Shown piece after piece: positions 20,146-28,120 of a stretch of DNA of 64,000 nucleotides. The stretch covers positions 806,001 to 870,000 of the forward strand of contig CANNGL010000001.1 in assembly GCA_947504205.1 (NCBI GenBank), read 5' to 3'. The translations under genes and the position numbers were made by a program. The notes beneath the pieces are model-generated. The model worked only from the letters and a program-made list of their open reading frames with translations, did no database searches and was not told where the DNA came from. Every line of letters begins with the position of its first letter. The stretch's first letter is position 1. This DNA comes from an uncultured Litoreibacter sp. (lineage in GTDB: Bacteria; Pseudomonadota; Alphaproteobacteria; Rhodobacterales; Rhodobacteraceae).

Positions 20146-22188
20146 ATGCCTGAAACGGATCCTCTTGTTATTTTCACACCGTCTGGGAAGCGTGGGCGGT
20201 TTCCAGCGGGAACGCCGGTTTTGACCGCTGCGCGACAGCTTGGTGTTGATTTGGACTCGGTCTGCGGCGGACGTGGCATTTGTTCAAAATGCCAGATCAC
20301 GCCCAGCTACGGCGAGTTTCCGAAACACGGTGTTACCGTGCAAGATGGCGCGCTTTCCGACTGGAACGCCGTTGAGCAGCGCTATGACGATAAGCGGGGA
20401 CTGACAAAGGGACGCAGGCTTGGCTGTCAGGCGACCGTGCAGAGCGATATCGTCATTGATGTGCCGCCGGAAAGCCAAGTGCATCGTCAAGTGGTGCGCA
20501 AACGCGCCGAAGTTCGTGATATCACGATGAACCCGTCGACCCGCCTCTACTACGTCGAGGTGGAAGAGCCCGACATGCATGACCCGTCAGGCGATCTCGA
20601 GCGTTTGATAAAAGCCCTGAGAAAAGACTGGGACCTGCCCGAACTGGAGGCGGACCTGGCCGTGTTGCGCAGCCTGCAACCCACACTGCGCAAGGGCGAA
20701 TGGAAAGTGACGTGCGCCGTCCATCTGGGTGATGATATGTTCAGCCCGCGCATCATGCATGTATGGCCGGGTTTTTACGACGGAAGTATCTATGGTCTTG
20801 CCGTAGATCTGGGCTCTACCACCATCGCCGCCCATCTTTGCGACCTGCAATCCGGCGATGTAGTCGCATCGTCCGGCGTGATGAACCCGCAAATCCGCTT
20901 TGGCGAGGATTTGATGAGCCGGGTGAGCTATTCGATGATGAACCCCGGCGGCGACGAGGAAATGACACGGGCCGTGCGCGATGGCATGAATGCCCTATTC
21001 GTCCAGATTGCCTCTGAAGCCGGAATAGACCGCAACCTGATCGTAGACGCTGTGTTTGTCTGCAACCCGGTCATGCACCACCTGTTTCTTGGCATTGACC
21101 CGTTCGAGTTGGGTCAAGCCCCGTTTGCACTGACAACCTCCGAAGCGCTGTCGATGCGTGCTATGGAGTTGGACCTAAACCTGCACCCATCAGCACGGGT
21201 TTACATCCTACCCTGCATCGCAGGCCATGTCGGCGCTGATGCCGCCGCGGTGGCGTTGTCGGAAGCCCCAAATAAATCAGAAGATCTGGTGCTTGTAGTC
21301 GATGTAGGCACCAATGCGGAAATTTTGCTTGGCAACACTGAAAAGGTGTTGGCCTGTTCGTCCCCGACCGGCCCCGCCTTTGAAGGCGCCCAGATTTCTT
21401 CAGGCCAACGTGCAGCACCCGGCGCCATCGAACATGTCGAGATTGATCCTGTCACCAAGGAGCCGCGTTTTCGCGTCATTGGCTCGGATCTCTGGTCTGA
21501 CGACCCGGGATTTGCGGAGAGCATCAAGGATAGTGGCGTTACGGGTATTTGCGGCTCAGGCATCATCGAGATTATTGCCGAAATGCGTCTTGCCGGGATT
21601 GTCGATGGTCCGGGGCTAATCGGGGCACCGGAGCAAACCGGAACCGATCGGTGTTTCCTAGACGGTCGAACCTATGCCTATAAAGTCTGGGAAGACGAGA
21701 AAACTGGCAATATCATCTCCGTTAGCAACCCTGACATTCGAGCCATCCAAATGGCCAAAGCTGCACTTTATTCCGGCGCTCGCTTGCTAATGGACAAATT
21801 TGGCGTCGACAAGGTGGACCGGGTCGTCTTGGCGGGTGCATTTGGCGCACATATCAGCCCAAAGCATGCGATGGTTCTCGGCATGATCCCAGATTGCCCA
21901 TTGGAAAATGTGACGTCTGCGGGCAATGCTGCAGGGACAGGCGCACGCATCGCACTTCTTAACACGCAAGCGCGGTCAGAGATTGAAGCCACAGTGCACG
22001 CGATCCATAAAATCGAGACGGCTATCGAGCCACGGTTTCAGGAGCATTTTGTGAACGCCTCGAACATCCCGAACTCGGTTGAGCCATTCCCGATTCTGAA
22101 CTCCGTCGTGACCCTGCCAATGATCAATTTCAACACCGGTGGCGACAGCGGTTCGGGTGGCGGTCGACGTCGTAGGCGTCGAGGGTGA
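20146..22188 (+). CDS. Ferredoxin-ASKHA (DUF4445) protein, probable reductive activator of corrinoid proteins
   Basis: A 680-residue protein. The N-terminal [2Fe-2S] ferredoxin domain has its ligands in SVCGGRGICSKCQ and the later GRRLGCQ. A linker leads to an actin-like ASKHA ATPase: GLAVDLGSTTIAAHLCDL at about residue 220, then LVLVVDVGTNAEILLGN and VLAGAFGAHI. This is the RamA/RACo architecture, which reduces inactive cob(II)alamin to Co(I) using ATP. It fits the methyltetrahydrofolate:corrinoid methyltransferase 2 kb upstream. The tail GGDSGSGGGRRRRRRG is arginine-rich. ATG at 20146 is favoured; the frame is open upstream to 20089. Confidence 0.88.
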   Translation: MPETDPLVIFTPSGKRGRFPAGTPVLTAARQLGVDLDSVCGGRGICSKCQITPSYGEFPKHGVTVQDGALSDWNAVEQRYDDKRGLTKGRRLGCQATVQSDIVIDVPPESQVHRQVVRKRAEVRDITMNPSTRLYYVEVEEPDMHDPSGDLERLIKALRKDWDLPELEADLAVLRSLQPTLRKGEWKVTCAVHLGDDMFSPRIMHVWPGFYDGSIYGLAVDLGSTTIAAHLCDLQSGDVVASSGVMNPQIRFGEDLMSRVSYSMMNPGGDEEMTRAVRDGMNALFVQIASEAGIDRNLIVDAVFVCNPVMHHLFLGIDPFELGQAPFALTTSEALSMRAMELDLNLHPSARVYILPCIAGHVGADAAAVALSEAPNKSEDLVLVVDVGTNAEILLGNTEKVLACSSPTGPAFEGAQISSGQRAAPGAIEHVEIDPVTKEPRFRVIGSDLWSDDPGFAESIKDSGVTGICGSGIIEIIAEMRLAGIVDGPGLIGAPEQTGTDRCFLDGRTYAYKVWEDEKTGNIISVSNPDIRAIQMAKAALYSGARLLMDKFGVDKVDRVVLAGAFGAHISPKHAMVLGMIPDCPLENVTSAGNAAGTGARIALLNTQARSEIEATVHAIHKIETAIEPRFQEHFVNASNIPNSVEPFPILNSVVTLPMINFNTGGDSGSGGGRRRRRRG

Positions 22189-22192
22189 TCTT

Positions 22193-23038
22193 GTGAGCGA
22201 CATCGCCGGTCCGAACGCAGACCAGGAAGAATTCTGGTCGAAGAGTGCTGGACCGAAATGGGTGGCGCTTCAAAGGGAAATGGATCACCTGTTGGAACCT
22301 GTCTTGAGTGGGATGCTGGCACGCGCGGACTTACAAAAGGGACAACGTGTTCTGGATATCGGTTGTGGCGCGGGAACAAGCAGTTTGAGGGCCCATGACC
22401 TGACACAAAACGTGGTGGGCGCCGATATTTCGCAGCCGCTCTTGGAATTGGCGCGTCGTCGGGCTGAAGATCGGCAGAACCTCGAGTTCGTTGACGCAGA
22501 TGCCGAAACACATCCATTCCCACCGGCACATTTTGACCACCTCGTGTCACGCTTCGGCACCATGTTTTTCGCCAACTCGCAGGCTGCATTCACGAACATG
22601 GCGAACGCGATGAAGTCCGACGCCTCTGTCACGCTTGCCTGTTGGGGACAGATCGAGGCCAACCCATATTTCAAACGCGCCGCGAAAGCTGCGCGCGACG
22701 TGCTTGGCCCGATGCCCCGATCGGACCCTGATGCCCCCGGACCATTTGCTTTCCGCGATCCTTCCCGAGTGTTGCCGATCCTCGCGCACGCGGGATTGAA
22801 GCATGAGCGCGTCGAGATAAAGACACTCTTCTTGATACCGGCCGGAGGGTTGGAAAGCCTTGCCCGTCTTTGCATGTCAATCGGTCCAATCGAGTCTGCG
22901 ATCCGGCACTTTGAGGCAGGCGAAGATGATCAACAGAAAATCAGGCAAAATCTGATGTCAGAGTTCAGTCGCTTTGAAGAAGACGGAGAGATCAGGATTC
23001 CCGCAGAAATCAATTTCTACAGTGCGACAAAACACTGA
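22193..23038 (+). CDS. Class I SAM-dependent methyltransferase
   Basis: A 281-residue protein with a UbiE/Methyltransf_11-type core: motif I VLDIGCGAGTSSL, acidic DADAETHPFPPAHFDHLVSRFGTMFF. Substrate unknown. The GTG at 22193 lies 4 bp after the upstream stop and has GAGGGTGATC in front, so it is probably co-translated with the corrinoid activator. A longer frame back to 22139 overlaps that gene and is less likely. Confidence 0.78.
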   Translation: MSDIAGPNADQEEFWSKSAGPKWVALQREMDHLLEPVLSGMLARADLQKGQRVLDIGCGAGTSSLRAHDLTQNVVGADISQPLLELARRRAEDRQNLEFVDADAETHPFPPAHFDHLVSRFGTMFFANSQAAFTNMANAMKSDASVTLACWGQIEANPYFKRAAKAARDVLGPMPRSDPDAPGPFAFRDPSRVLPILAHAGLKHERVEIKTLFLIPAGGLESLARLCMSIGPIESAIRHFEAGEDDQQKIRQNLMSEFSRFEEDGEIRIPAEINFYSATKH

Positions 23039-23067
23039 TCGATTCCGAAAATGACCAATCTTTGAAC

Positions 23068-23090
23068 ACCACGGACCCGGATCCCGTGGT
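23068..23090. terminator. Hairpin between methyltransferase and AraC genes
   Basis: ACCACGG-N9-CCGTGGT, a perfect 7-bp stem, lies 29 nt after the methyltransferase stop and 11 nt before the AraC start. No T-tract follows, so it could also act on the AraC leader. Confidence 0.35.
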
Positions 23091-23101
23091 ATCAAGGCGG
23101 C

Positions 23102-24133
23102 ATGGTTGAACTAGATATTCTGATGCGCGGCGGCTTTATCGCCTTGGCTTTATTCCTGATTGTTCACTGCTTACGCATGCGTGAAAAGCTGCCCTTCTGT
23201 TGGGCGGCAGTGGCATTTCTGGTCGCGAAAGCGTCATATCTGCTGGTCTCCGCGCCGCCTCTAGATGATCTCCTGATCGAGATACGGCCTTATCTCATCG
23301 CGATAGCCCGCATCAGCCCTGCGTTGCTCTGGTGGTTTGCCATGAGCCTGTTTGACGAACCGCGTTCCAGAGGGCTTTTGCCGGTGTTGATTATCTACTT
23401 CAGCTTGTCTCCATACCTGTTCGATGCGGCACTACATAATCTTGCACATAACCTTGTCCTGTTCCCCTTGATGTTTCACATCCTTTGGGTGGCGATTTCG
23501 GGTTACCGCGGAGATCTGATTGCGCCACGTCGCCGCTTCCGAGCCGTGTTCGCCGTTGTCACACCACTCGTTGCAATCGTGATCGGTGTGATTGAATTGA
23601 CCCTTCCACAAAGCGAAAACGAAATTTACCTCAGACTGCTGCAATCCTCTGTGTTTCTTGCCTTGGCACTTTGGTTCATGACCTGGATCACTGATCTGGA
23701 CAAAGACCTGCTGCTGTCCAACCGGCCCAAAGGTCAAATCTACGACGATGATGAGCAACGGTCCGAAATGTCCCGCTTGCAAGGGCTGCTGAACGCAGAC
23801 ATCCACCGGACCGAAGGCCTTACGATCGGTTCACTGGCCGAAGCCATGGAAATTCCCGAACACCGCCTGCGCCGTTTGATTAACTATCACATGGGCTACC
23901 GCAATATCTCCGAATTGATCAACGACCGGCGGATCGACGACGCAAAGGACAAACTCTCTGATCCGAGTTTGGCGACACGGCAAATTACCCAGATCGCATT
24001 TGACGTCGGATATGGGTCGCTGGCACCCTTCAATCGCGCCTTTCGGCAAAGGACAGGTCAAAGCCCGAAAGAATATCGCCGCGCGTCGCTAGGCACAGAT
24101 GAGAACCTTGACGCTGCGCCGGCACAAGGCTAA
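23102..24133 (+). CDS. AraC-family regulator with N-terminal membrane domain
   Basis: A 343-residue protein. The first 200 residues hold about six to seven hydrophobic helices (GGFIALALFLIVHCL, FAVVTPLVAIVIGVIEL, VFLALALWFMTWITDL). The C-terminal 110 residues are an AraC DNA-binding domain with two helix-turn-helix units (LTIGSLAEAMEIPEHRLRRLI and ITQIAFDVGYGSLAPFNRAFRQRTGQSPKEYR). Such proteins sense signals at the membrane; the signal is unknown. AAGGCGG precedes the ATG. Its stop is only 16 bp from the tRNA-Gly gene. Confidence 0.88.
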   Translation: MVELDILMRGGFIALALFLIVHCLRMREKLPFCWAAVAFLVAKASYLLVSAPPLDDLLIEIRPYLIAIARISPALLWWFAMSLFDEPRSRGLLPVLIIYFSLSPYLFDAALHNLAHNLVLFPLMFHILWVAISGYRGDLIAPRRRFRAVFAVVTPLVAIVIGVIELTLPQSENEIYLRLLQSSVFLALALWFMTWITDLDKDLLLSNRPKGQIYDDDEQRSEMSRLQGLLNADIHRTEGLTIGSLAEAMEIPEHRLRRLINYHMGYRNISELINDRRIDDAKDKLSDPSLATRQITQIAFDVGYGSLAPFNRAFRQRTGQSPKEYRRASLGTDENLDAAPAQG

Positions 24134-24149
24134 CCCCGAGCCCGAGCGC

Positions 24150-24223
24150 GCGGGTATGGTGAAAAGGTATCACGGCAGCTTCCCAAGCTTTAGTTACGGG
24201 TACGATTCCCGTTACCCGCTCCA
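24150..24223 (+). tRNA. tRNA-Gly (anticodon CCC)
   Basis: A 74-nt cloverleaf: acceptor GCGGGTA/TACCCGC, discriminator T, encoded CCA, D-stem GTGA/TCAC with GG in the loop, anticodon loop TTCCCAA and T-stem ACGGG/CCCGT. Two departures: the T-loop reads TACGATT, with A where position 55 is normally U (pseudouridine), and the anticodon stem has a C-U mismatch plus a G-U pair. Its 3' end is the left attachment site of the integrated element, so the gene remains whole. Confidence 0.85.
24210..24223 (+). repeat. attL core (tRNA 3' end)
   Basis: The 14 bases CGTTACCCGCTCCA at the tRNA 3' end recur exactly at 40957-40970 on the far side of the element. This defines the insertion target and the left boundary. 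Confidence 0.85.
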
Positions 24224-24278
24224 TATTTTTCCTATATGATATTGTTATTATTGTATTTATTGCTGCAATGGCTTCTAT

Positions 24279-24300
24279 TTGTTACCAGATTTGTTACCAA
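24279..24300. repeat. Left arm-type integrase site candidates
   Basis: Two direct copies of TTGTTACCA(G/A) with a 12-bp period (24279-24288 and 24291-24300), 55 bp inside the left end. The same paired motif occurs twice near the right end. It is followed by two tandem copies of CGCTGATTGC at 24306-24325. Confidence 0.6.
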
Positions 24301-24356
24301 CTGGTCGCTGATTGCCGCTGATTGCACGTGAGGCGTTTTGACTCACCCTACCCGCC

Positions 24357-25031
24357 TCAAATATCGAAGCCATCAGGTTCAATCAGGTCTGGGCCATCGT
24401 CCTTGATCCCGAATTTGGCCACCCGCCGGGCCTTGAATTTGCCGGTCCAATCGCTTCCGTAATTCTCTATCACTTCGCCATCATCATCAGCGTGGTCCAT
24501 CCAGCGCGCCATGCGCTCAGATGTCAGGATGACCGGCATCCGGGAATGAAGGTTGGCAATTTCGGGTTCCGCCGCCCGTGTGATGATGGTGCAAGTCTCA
24601 GTCCCATCGGCCAACGTGGAATGCAGACCTGCGAAGAAGAACACCGGGGCGTTTTGTTCCAGTGATATGAAGTGCGGCTGCTTCTTTCCCTTTTCCCCGG
24701 TCCATTCATAGTAACCGCTCGCCGGGATCAGACAGCGATCTGACTTCCACGCGGTCCTGAAAGTTGGCTTTTCAAATGCGGTTTCAATTCGGGCGTTGAA
24801 GGTCGTTTGCTTCCATTCCTTCACATCAGTGCCCTTCCACCAATGCGGGATGAACCACCAGCGCGCCGTTGAAGCCACCAATTCACCGTCCCGATTGATC
24901 ACCGCATTTACGGATTGTGTTGGCTTGATGTTGTAGCTGACCGAGTTGGCGCTATCAGATGGCAGGATAATGGACAGGGCTTCGTGGTATTCAGCCCACG
25001 ACGCTTCACTCAAAACAAAACGGCCACACAT
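24357..25031 (-). CDS. SRAP (HMCES/YedK-type) protein
   Basis: A 224-residue SOS-response-associated peptidase family protein. All the key features are visible: catalytic Cys2 (MCGRF), SYNIKPTQ, the IPHWWKG segment, NARIETAFEKPTFR, CLIPASGYYEW with the active Glu, and HSRMP with the conserved His. These proteins form a thiazolidine crosslink with abasic sites in ssDNA. Location at the edge of a replicating/integrating element suggests protection of its ssDNA or counter-defence, which is inference. It is transcribed toward attL and is the left-most gene of the element. Confidence 0.92.
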   Translation of the reverse strand: MCGRFVLSEASWAEYHEALSIILPSDSANSVSYNIKPTQSVNAVINRDGELVASTARWWFIPHWWKGTDVKEWKQTTFNARIETAFEKPTFRTAWKSDRCLIPASGYYEWTGEKGKKQPHFISLEQNAPVFFFAGLHSTLADGTETCTIITRAAEPEIANLHSRMPVILTSERMARWMDHADDDGEVIENYGSDWTGKFKARRVAKFGIKDDGPDLIEPDGFDI

Positions 25032-25160
25032 CTAACCTACCACCAAACTATTGCGCACTGAATTTCCTTTGTGGTTATCCTGTGCACCTTGGCCGAAGTG
25101 CTGGGACTAGATCAACCGTCAGCCCAACTAGGGCATCCGCACCATTTAGAGGTTCAACAA

Positions 25161-26009
25161 ATGAAGATGGCCATTTTAGCCGCCGCCTTGTGCGTCCTTA
25201 CAATCCCAGTGATGGCTGATGAACTGAAAGACCAACGTGACGACGCATGGTCCGCTTGTGACGCCGCAGCCCCTTCTGTGAACGCGCCTGTGGATGAACG
25301 GATCAAAGGGGCCGAATGCTACCTGTCTGCGACTGGTGACTACATCACGGCCTTGAAAAAGGTTAAGCGGGAAGCAGAAGCGGCCACAGCGAAGGCCGCT
25401 TTAGGAGACGCAAAAGACAAGTGGGATTATGCAAAACGGCTCTGCGGAGATCAGCGAGGCACCAGCACCTACATGCCATGCTTACAGTCCGCACGAGATG
25501 ATTTTGAAGACAAGTTCCCTGACTTCACCCCGCCAGCGGAAGCCAAGCCGAAGCCTACAAAATCTGCGTTCCGCACCCGAAAGAGCCGGTCGCTTGTCGA
25601 TGACAGCCCCAGCGTTTTCATTACCGCGTATTCAAATGAAAACCTGCCTATGGGTCGCTACAAAGATGCTGGACGCTTGGAATTGATGATGCGGTGTTTG
25701 GAAAACACTACTTCTTTTATCTTGTCACACGGCGATGCGTTCTTTGCCGATACCGCCGGTTTTGGAAAAGTTCGGTTTCGGCTTGATGACGACAGAGCCT
25801 TTTCGCGAAACATGGTTGAACGCTCCGACAATCAAGGGTTGGGTCTTTGGTCCGGGCGGCGATCAATCCCGATTATTCGGGATATGTTTGGCCATGATCG
25901 ACTTCTGGTAGAAATTCAGCCGTACAACGAAAGCCCGCGAACTTTCACATTTAATATTTCCAATCTGGAAGATGCTGTAAGACCGCTGCGTGAGGCCTGC
26001 AACTGGTGA
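25161..26009 (+). CDS. Secreted protein with VasI-like C-terminal domain
   Basis: A 282-residue protein with a signal peptide (MKMAILAAALCVLTIPVMA, cleavage before DEL), a helical Cys-containing region (about residues 20-110; ACDAA, AECYL, RLCGD, MPCLQ), a basic proline-rich linker and a beta-rich C-terminal half: VFITAYSNENLPMG, LMMRCLENTTSFIL, LLVEIQPYNESPRTFTFNIS, then PLREACNW. The C-terminal pattern resembles proteins labelled VasI in type VI secretion clusters. No such cluster is near, so the role here is unknown. ATG at 25161 has GAGG eight bases upstream and begins the signal peptide. It is opposite in strand to most of the element, as cargo genes often are. Confidence 0.65.
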   Translation: MKMAILAAALCVLTIPVMADELKDQRDDAWSACDAAAPSVNAPVDERIKGAECYLSATGDYITALKKVKREAEAATAKAALGDAKDKWDYAKRLCGDQRGTSTYMPCLQSARDDFEDKFPDFTPPAEAKPKPTKSAFRTRKSRSLVDDSPSVFITAYSNENLPMGRYKDAGRLELMMRCLENTTSFILSHGDAFFADTAGFGKVRFRLDDDRAFSRNMVERSDNQGLGLWSGRRSIPIIRDMFGHDRLLVEIQPYNESPRTFTFNISNLEDAVRPLREACNW

Positions 26010-26287
26010 CCTTCACTCGCCGCCCCACGGTCATTGGTGGCCAGACCCGCCCAGATGACTGGGCCATCTATTACAACGGTGGACGGGCTATTGGACGGAT
26101 CAACCACTATAACAACGGCCCAAATTCCTACTGGCAGTGGAACATTTGGACTAATCCCGGCGCATCTGGCACCGCCGACAGCCTAGAGGGCGCACAGGAC
26201 GCCCTGAAAGCGGCTGTAATGGCTCTACCCCCGGAAGATCGGTGCAGGCACGTCACGCCGGGAATGAGGTTGCGCAGGGAAGCATAG
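26006..26287 (+). CDS. Small hypothetical protein coupled to the secreted protein
   Basis: A 93-residue protein starting with GTG inside the upstream stop (GTGA overlap), so it is translationally coupled. Aromatic-rich core: DDWAIYYNGGRAIGRINHY, YWQWNIWTNPG, then an amphipathic helix (DSLEGAQDALKAAVMAL). I do not recognise a characterised family. Confidence 0.6.
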   Translation: MTFTRRPTVIGGQTRPDDWAIYYNGGRAIGRINHYNNGPNSYWQWNIWTNPGASGTADSLEGAQDALKAAVMALPPEDRCRHVTPGMRLRREA

Positions 26288-26620
26288 CCAGCGACCCGGC
26301 CCCACAACCACAAGGACTGGCAATAGCGGGACCGGGCGCGGCTTCTACACGGTGGCTGACGGCACCAGTGGAAGGACTGAATTGGGATTTGGGGCCAGTT
26401 CGGTTTCTTCGGCCCGTGGGCGATCAATCCGAACTGGACGAACAGGAAAACCTGCTCGACCGAAATAACATAAATGCACAGATAAATCTACAAAGACTGC
26501 TTTCTGTGCGATTTTAGAGAATTCTTCAATTTCCCAAAAAATTCGCGTTGCTAGGGGGTGTCGCTAGTCGCAAAGGGGCACCCCAGATTTTTGACCCCCC
26601 CCTACCCAGCATTCAAACTA
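26288..26620. other. 333-bp region without a confident gene
   Basis: One plus-strand frame (26242-26517) overlaps the preceding gene and lacks a ribosome-binding site; I do not accept it. The second half is AT-richer and contains GGGGTG...CACCCC (26554-26583), an imperfect hairpin downstream of the Doc gene on the minus strand that could end its transcript. Confidence 0.5.
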
Positions 26621-27007
26621 TCAGATTGGTCCTTCTGTTCTGTCTTTCAGCCACTGTTGAAGTTCTACCTGCGTCAAGTCGCCAGTCACCACATCCACCA
26701 TTAGATCATCCACGCGATCAAAAATGTATGTGTGCAGGATATATCTGCTGTTTGAATAAAGAAGATCGGTGCAAAGCCATGCGGTGCGCTTGTTACCATC
26801 ATTGAACCCATGGGCCGAAGCGATGCCGTGTAACAGTGCTGCACCCTTGGCGTAGATCATGCGGTGATAGCCGTGATACGGCCTACCAAGCGCGCCCAGT
26901 AGTGCATCAAGGTTGCTGATGCCATCCAGACCACCGAAGGCTTCAAGGGACTGTGCATGGGCTTCCAGCGCGTCACCCAGCTTTACCTTGTAATGTGACC
27001 TACCGAT
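26621..27007 (-). CDS. Doc/Fic-family toxin with no standard start codon
   Basis: The frame contains the Doc motif HGFNDGNKRTAW (canonical H-x-F-x-[DN]-x-N-K-R-[ST]-A). Upstream of the first ATG (26860) it runs on with clear Doc N-terminal sequence: ALEAHAQSLEAFGGLDGI and ALGRPYHGYHR. Including this the protein has about 128 residues, normal for Doc, which phosphorylates EF-Tu. No ATG, GTG or TTG precedes this region in frame: the stop at 27014 is followed only by ATC (27007) or GTA (26986) as near-start codons. Initiation at ATC, a +1 shift from the antitoxin frame, or a mutated start are alternatives. I list it from the ATC; the 5' end is uncertain. Confidence 0.7.
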   Translation of the reverse strand: MGRSHYKVKLGDALEAHAQSLEAFGGLDGISNLDALLGALGRPYHGYHRMIYAKGAALLHGIASAHGFNDGNKRTAWLCTDLLYSNSRYILHTYIFDRVDDLMVDVVTGDLTQVELQQWLKDRTEGPI

Positions 27008-27185
27008 TGGCCAACCGCTTCAACGCGTCCCTGTTCTTGCTAATAGACTGGGACACTGTGGATGGTGTCTTCTTTCCGGCGCTATGAGTGGACACGGACC
27101 CACCTTCCTTGCGGACAGTGAATGTCCCGGAACTGCTAGAGCGTTTGACGGTTGCTGTGGATTTGGTGCTTGGCATTGTGGTCAT
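27000..27185 (-). CDS. Putative antitoxin of the Doc system
   Basis: A 61-residue Ser/Thr/Lys-rich protein directly upstream of the Doc frame and overlapping its apparent 5' end. A beta-like stretch (GTFTVRKEGG) is followed by a C-terminal helix ISKNRDALKRLANR, the layout expected for a small antitoxin that wraps the Fic/Doc cleft. It is not an obvious Phd. Assignment rests on position and layout. Confidence 0.55.
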   Translation of the reverse strand: MTTMPSTKSTATVKRSSSSGTFTVRKEGGSVSTHSAGKKTPSTVSQSISKNRDALKRLANR

Positions 27186-27313
27186 CCTTGCACACCAATA
27201 TGCACACCAGATGAACCCAATTCAATCCTTACCAGTCTGGCACGGTCAAAGCTGGACTGCAATCAACACAGCCATCCATGCATAGAAGCACATCATGGCG
27301 GTGTCTGGGTCCA

Positions 27314-27523
27314 TCACCCTTCTTCTTGCCGCTTGACCCAAGCCAGCAACGTGGACCTGCGCGCGCAGATAGTGGCCCCTTCCATGTAGTGTGGCGGAAG
27401 CTGTCCCTTGGCCCGCAGCGCGTAGACACGTTTGGGGGTCGTGTTCAGAAAGCCCGCAATGGCTTTGGCACCACGCAGGACATCCAGATCACTGGGAAGC
27501 GTATGAAGTTTGGGCGGGATCAT
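27314..27523 (-). CDS. Small helix-turn-helix protein
   Basis: A 69-residue protein: DVLRGAKAIAGFLNTTPKRVYALRAKGQLPPHYMEGATICARRSTLLAWVKR. This is the MerR/excisionase-like winged-helix layout (AIAGFLN... helix-turn-helix, then a wing and TLLAWV helix). It is coupled to the upstream gene by a TAATG overlap at 27523. It could be a directionality factor or a regulator. Confidence 0.7.
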   Translation of the reverse strand: MIPPKLHTLPSDLDVLRGAKAIAGFLNTTPKRVYALRAKGQLPPHYMEGATICARRSTLLAWVKRQEEG

Positions 27524-28041
27524 TACCGCGTCACTGGGAACGGTGGCAGCACTTCACGCGCGGCGTCCACATAGGCGGTTAGAGGCATCAGGCTGATTGA
27601 CTTGTTGGTCTGGATGAAGCCCGTCTGGGGGCGAGTTTCACCAAAGTGCATCAGGGTGCGTCCGTGCGACTGCATAATGGCCCATGGGCTGTTGTCCAGC
27701 GTCATGATCAGGTGCATGTCCAATCCGGTGTCTGGGTTTTCCATCAGACCTTTGATTGAGAATGTCAGCGCATCCGCCAATGTATAGGCGTCAGGGATAT
27801 CCCCCGGCATGATATTGAACCGGCGAAGATCAGCCAAAGCCGTGATCCGATCCGTGTTGGTTGACCCAAGACCCAAGACCAAAAGAGCCAAACGGTGGGG
27901 GAATGCCGCTGGAATGGACCGGCCCACCGACGCAGGCAAAGCCCCATCTGAAATCAGACGTTTCCGCACGGTCTGCAACGGTCTGTCCGGGACGCCATAG
28001 GCGGTGGCAAGCAGTGTTGTGGCTTGGGTTAAATTCAGCAT
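27523..28041 (-). CDS. Hypothetical element protein
   Basis: A 172-residue protein of unknown function. N-terminal segment (LTQATTLLATAYGVPDRPLQTVRKRLISDG) looks like a DNA-binding helical region; the C-terminal part is mixed alpha/beta. A single inverted copy of the element's TTGTTACCAA motif lies 44 bp upstream of its start (28085-28094), possibly an operator. Confidence 0.6.
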   Translation of the reverse strand: MLNLTQATTLLATAYGVPDRPLQTVRKRLISDGALPASVGRSIPAAFPHRLALLVLGLGSTNTDRITALADLRRFNIMPGDIPDAYTLADALTFSIKGLMENPDTGLDMHLIMTLDNSPWAIMQSHGRTLMHFGETRPQTGFIQTNKSISLMPLTAYVDAAREVLPPFPVTR

Positions 28042-28120
28042 CTCACTCCCCTCTGTTGGCCGCGTCAGAATACTAAATACTGATTTGGTAACAAAGCACT
28101 AAATAGCCAAACCTAATGTT

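Noticed and set aside
24150-24223. tRNA-Gly as a pseudogene left by the insertion
   Set aside because: The acceptor stem, T-stem, D-arm, anticodon loop and encoded CCA are intact, so it is annotated as a gene and only its odd positions are flagged.
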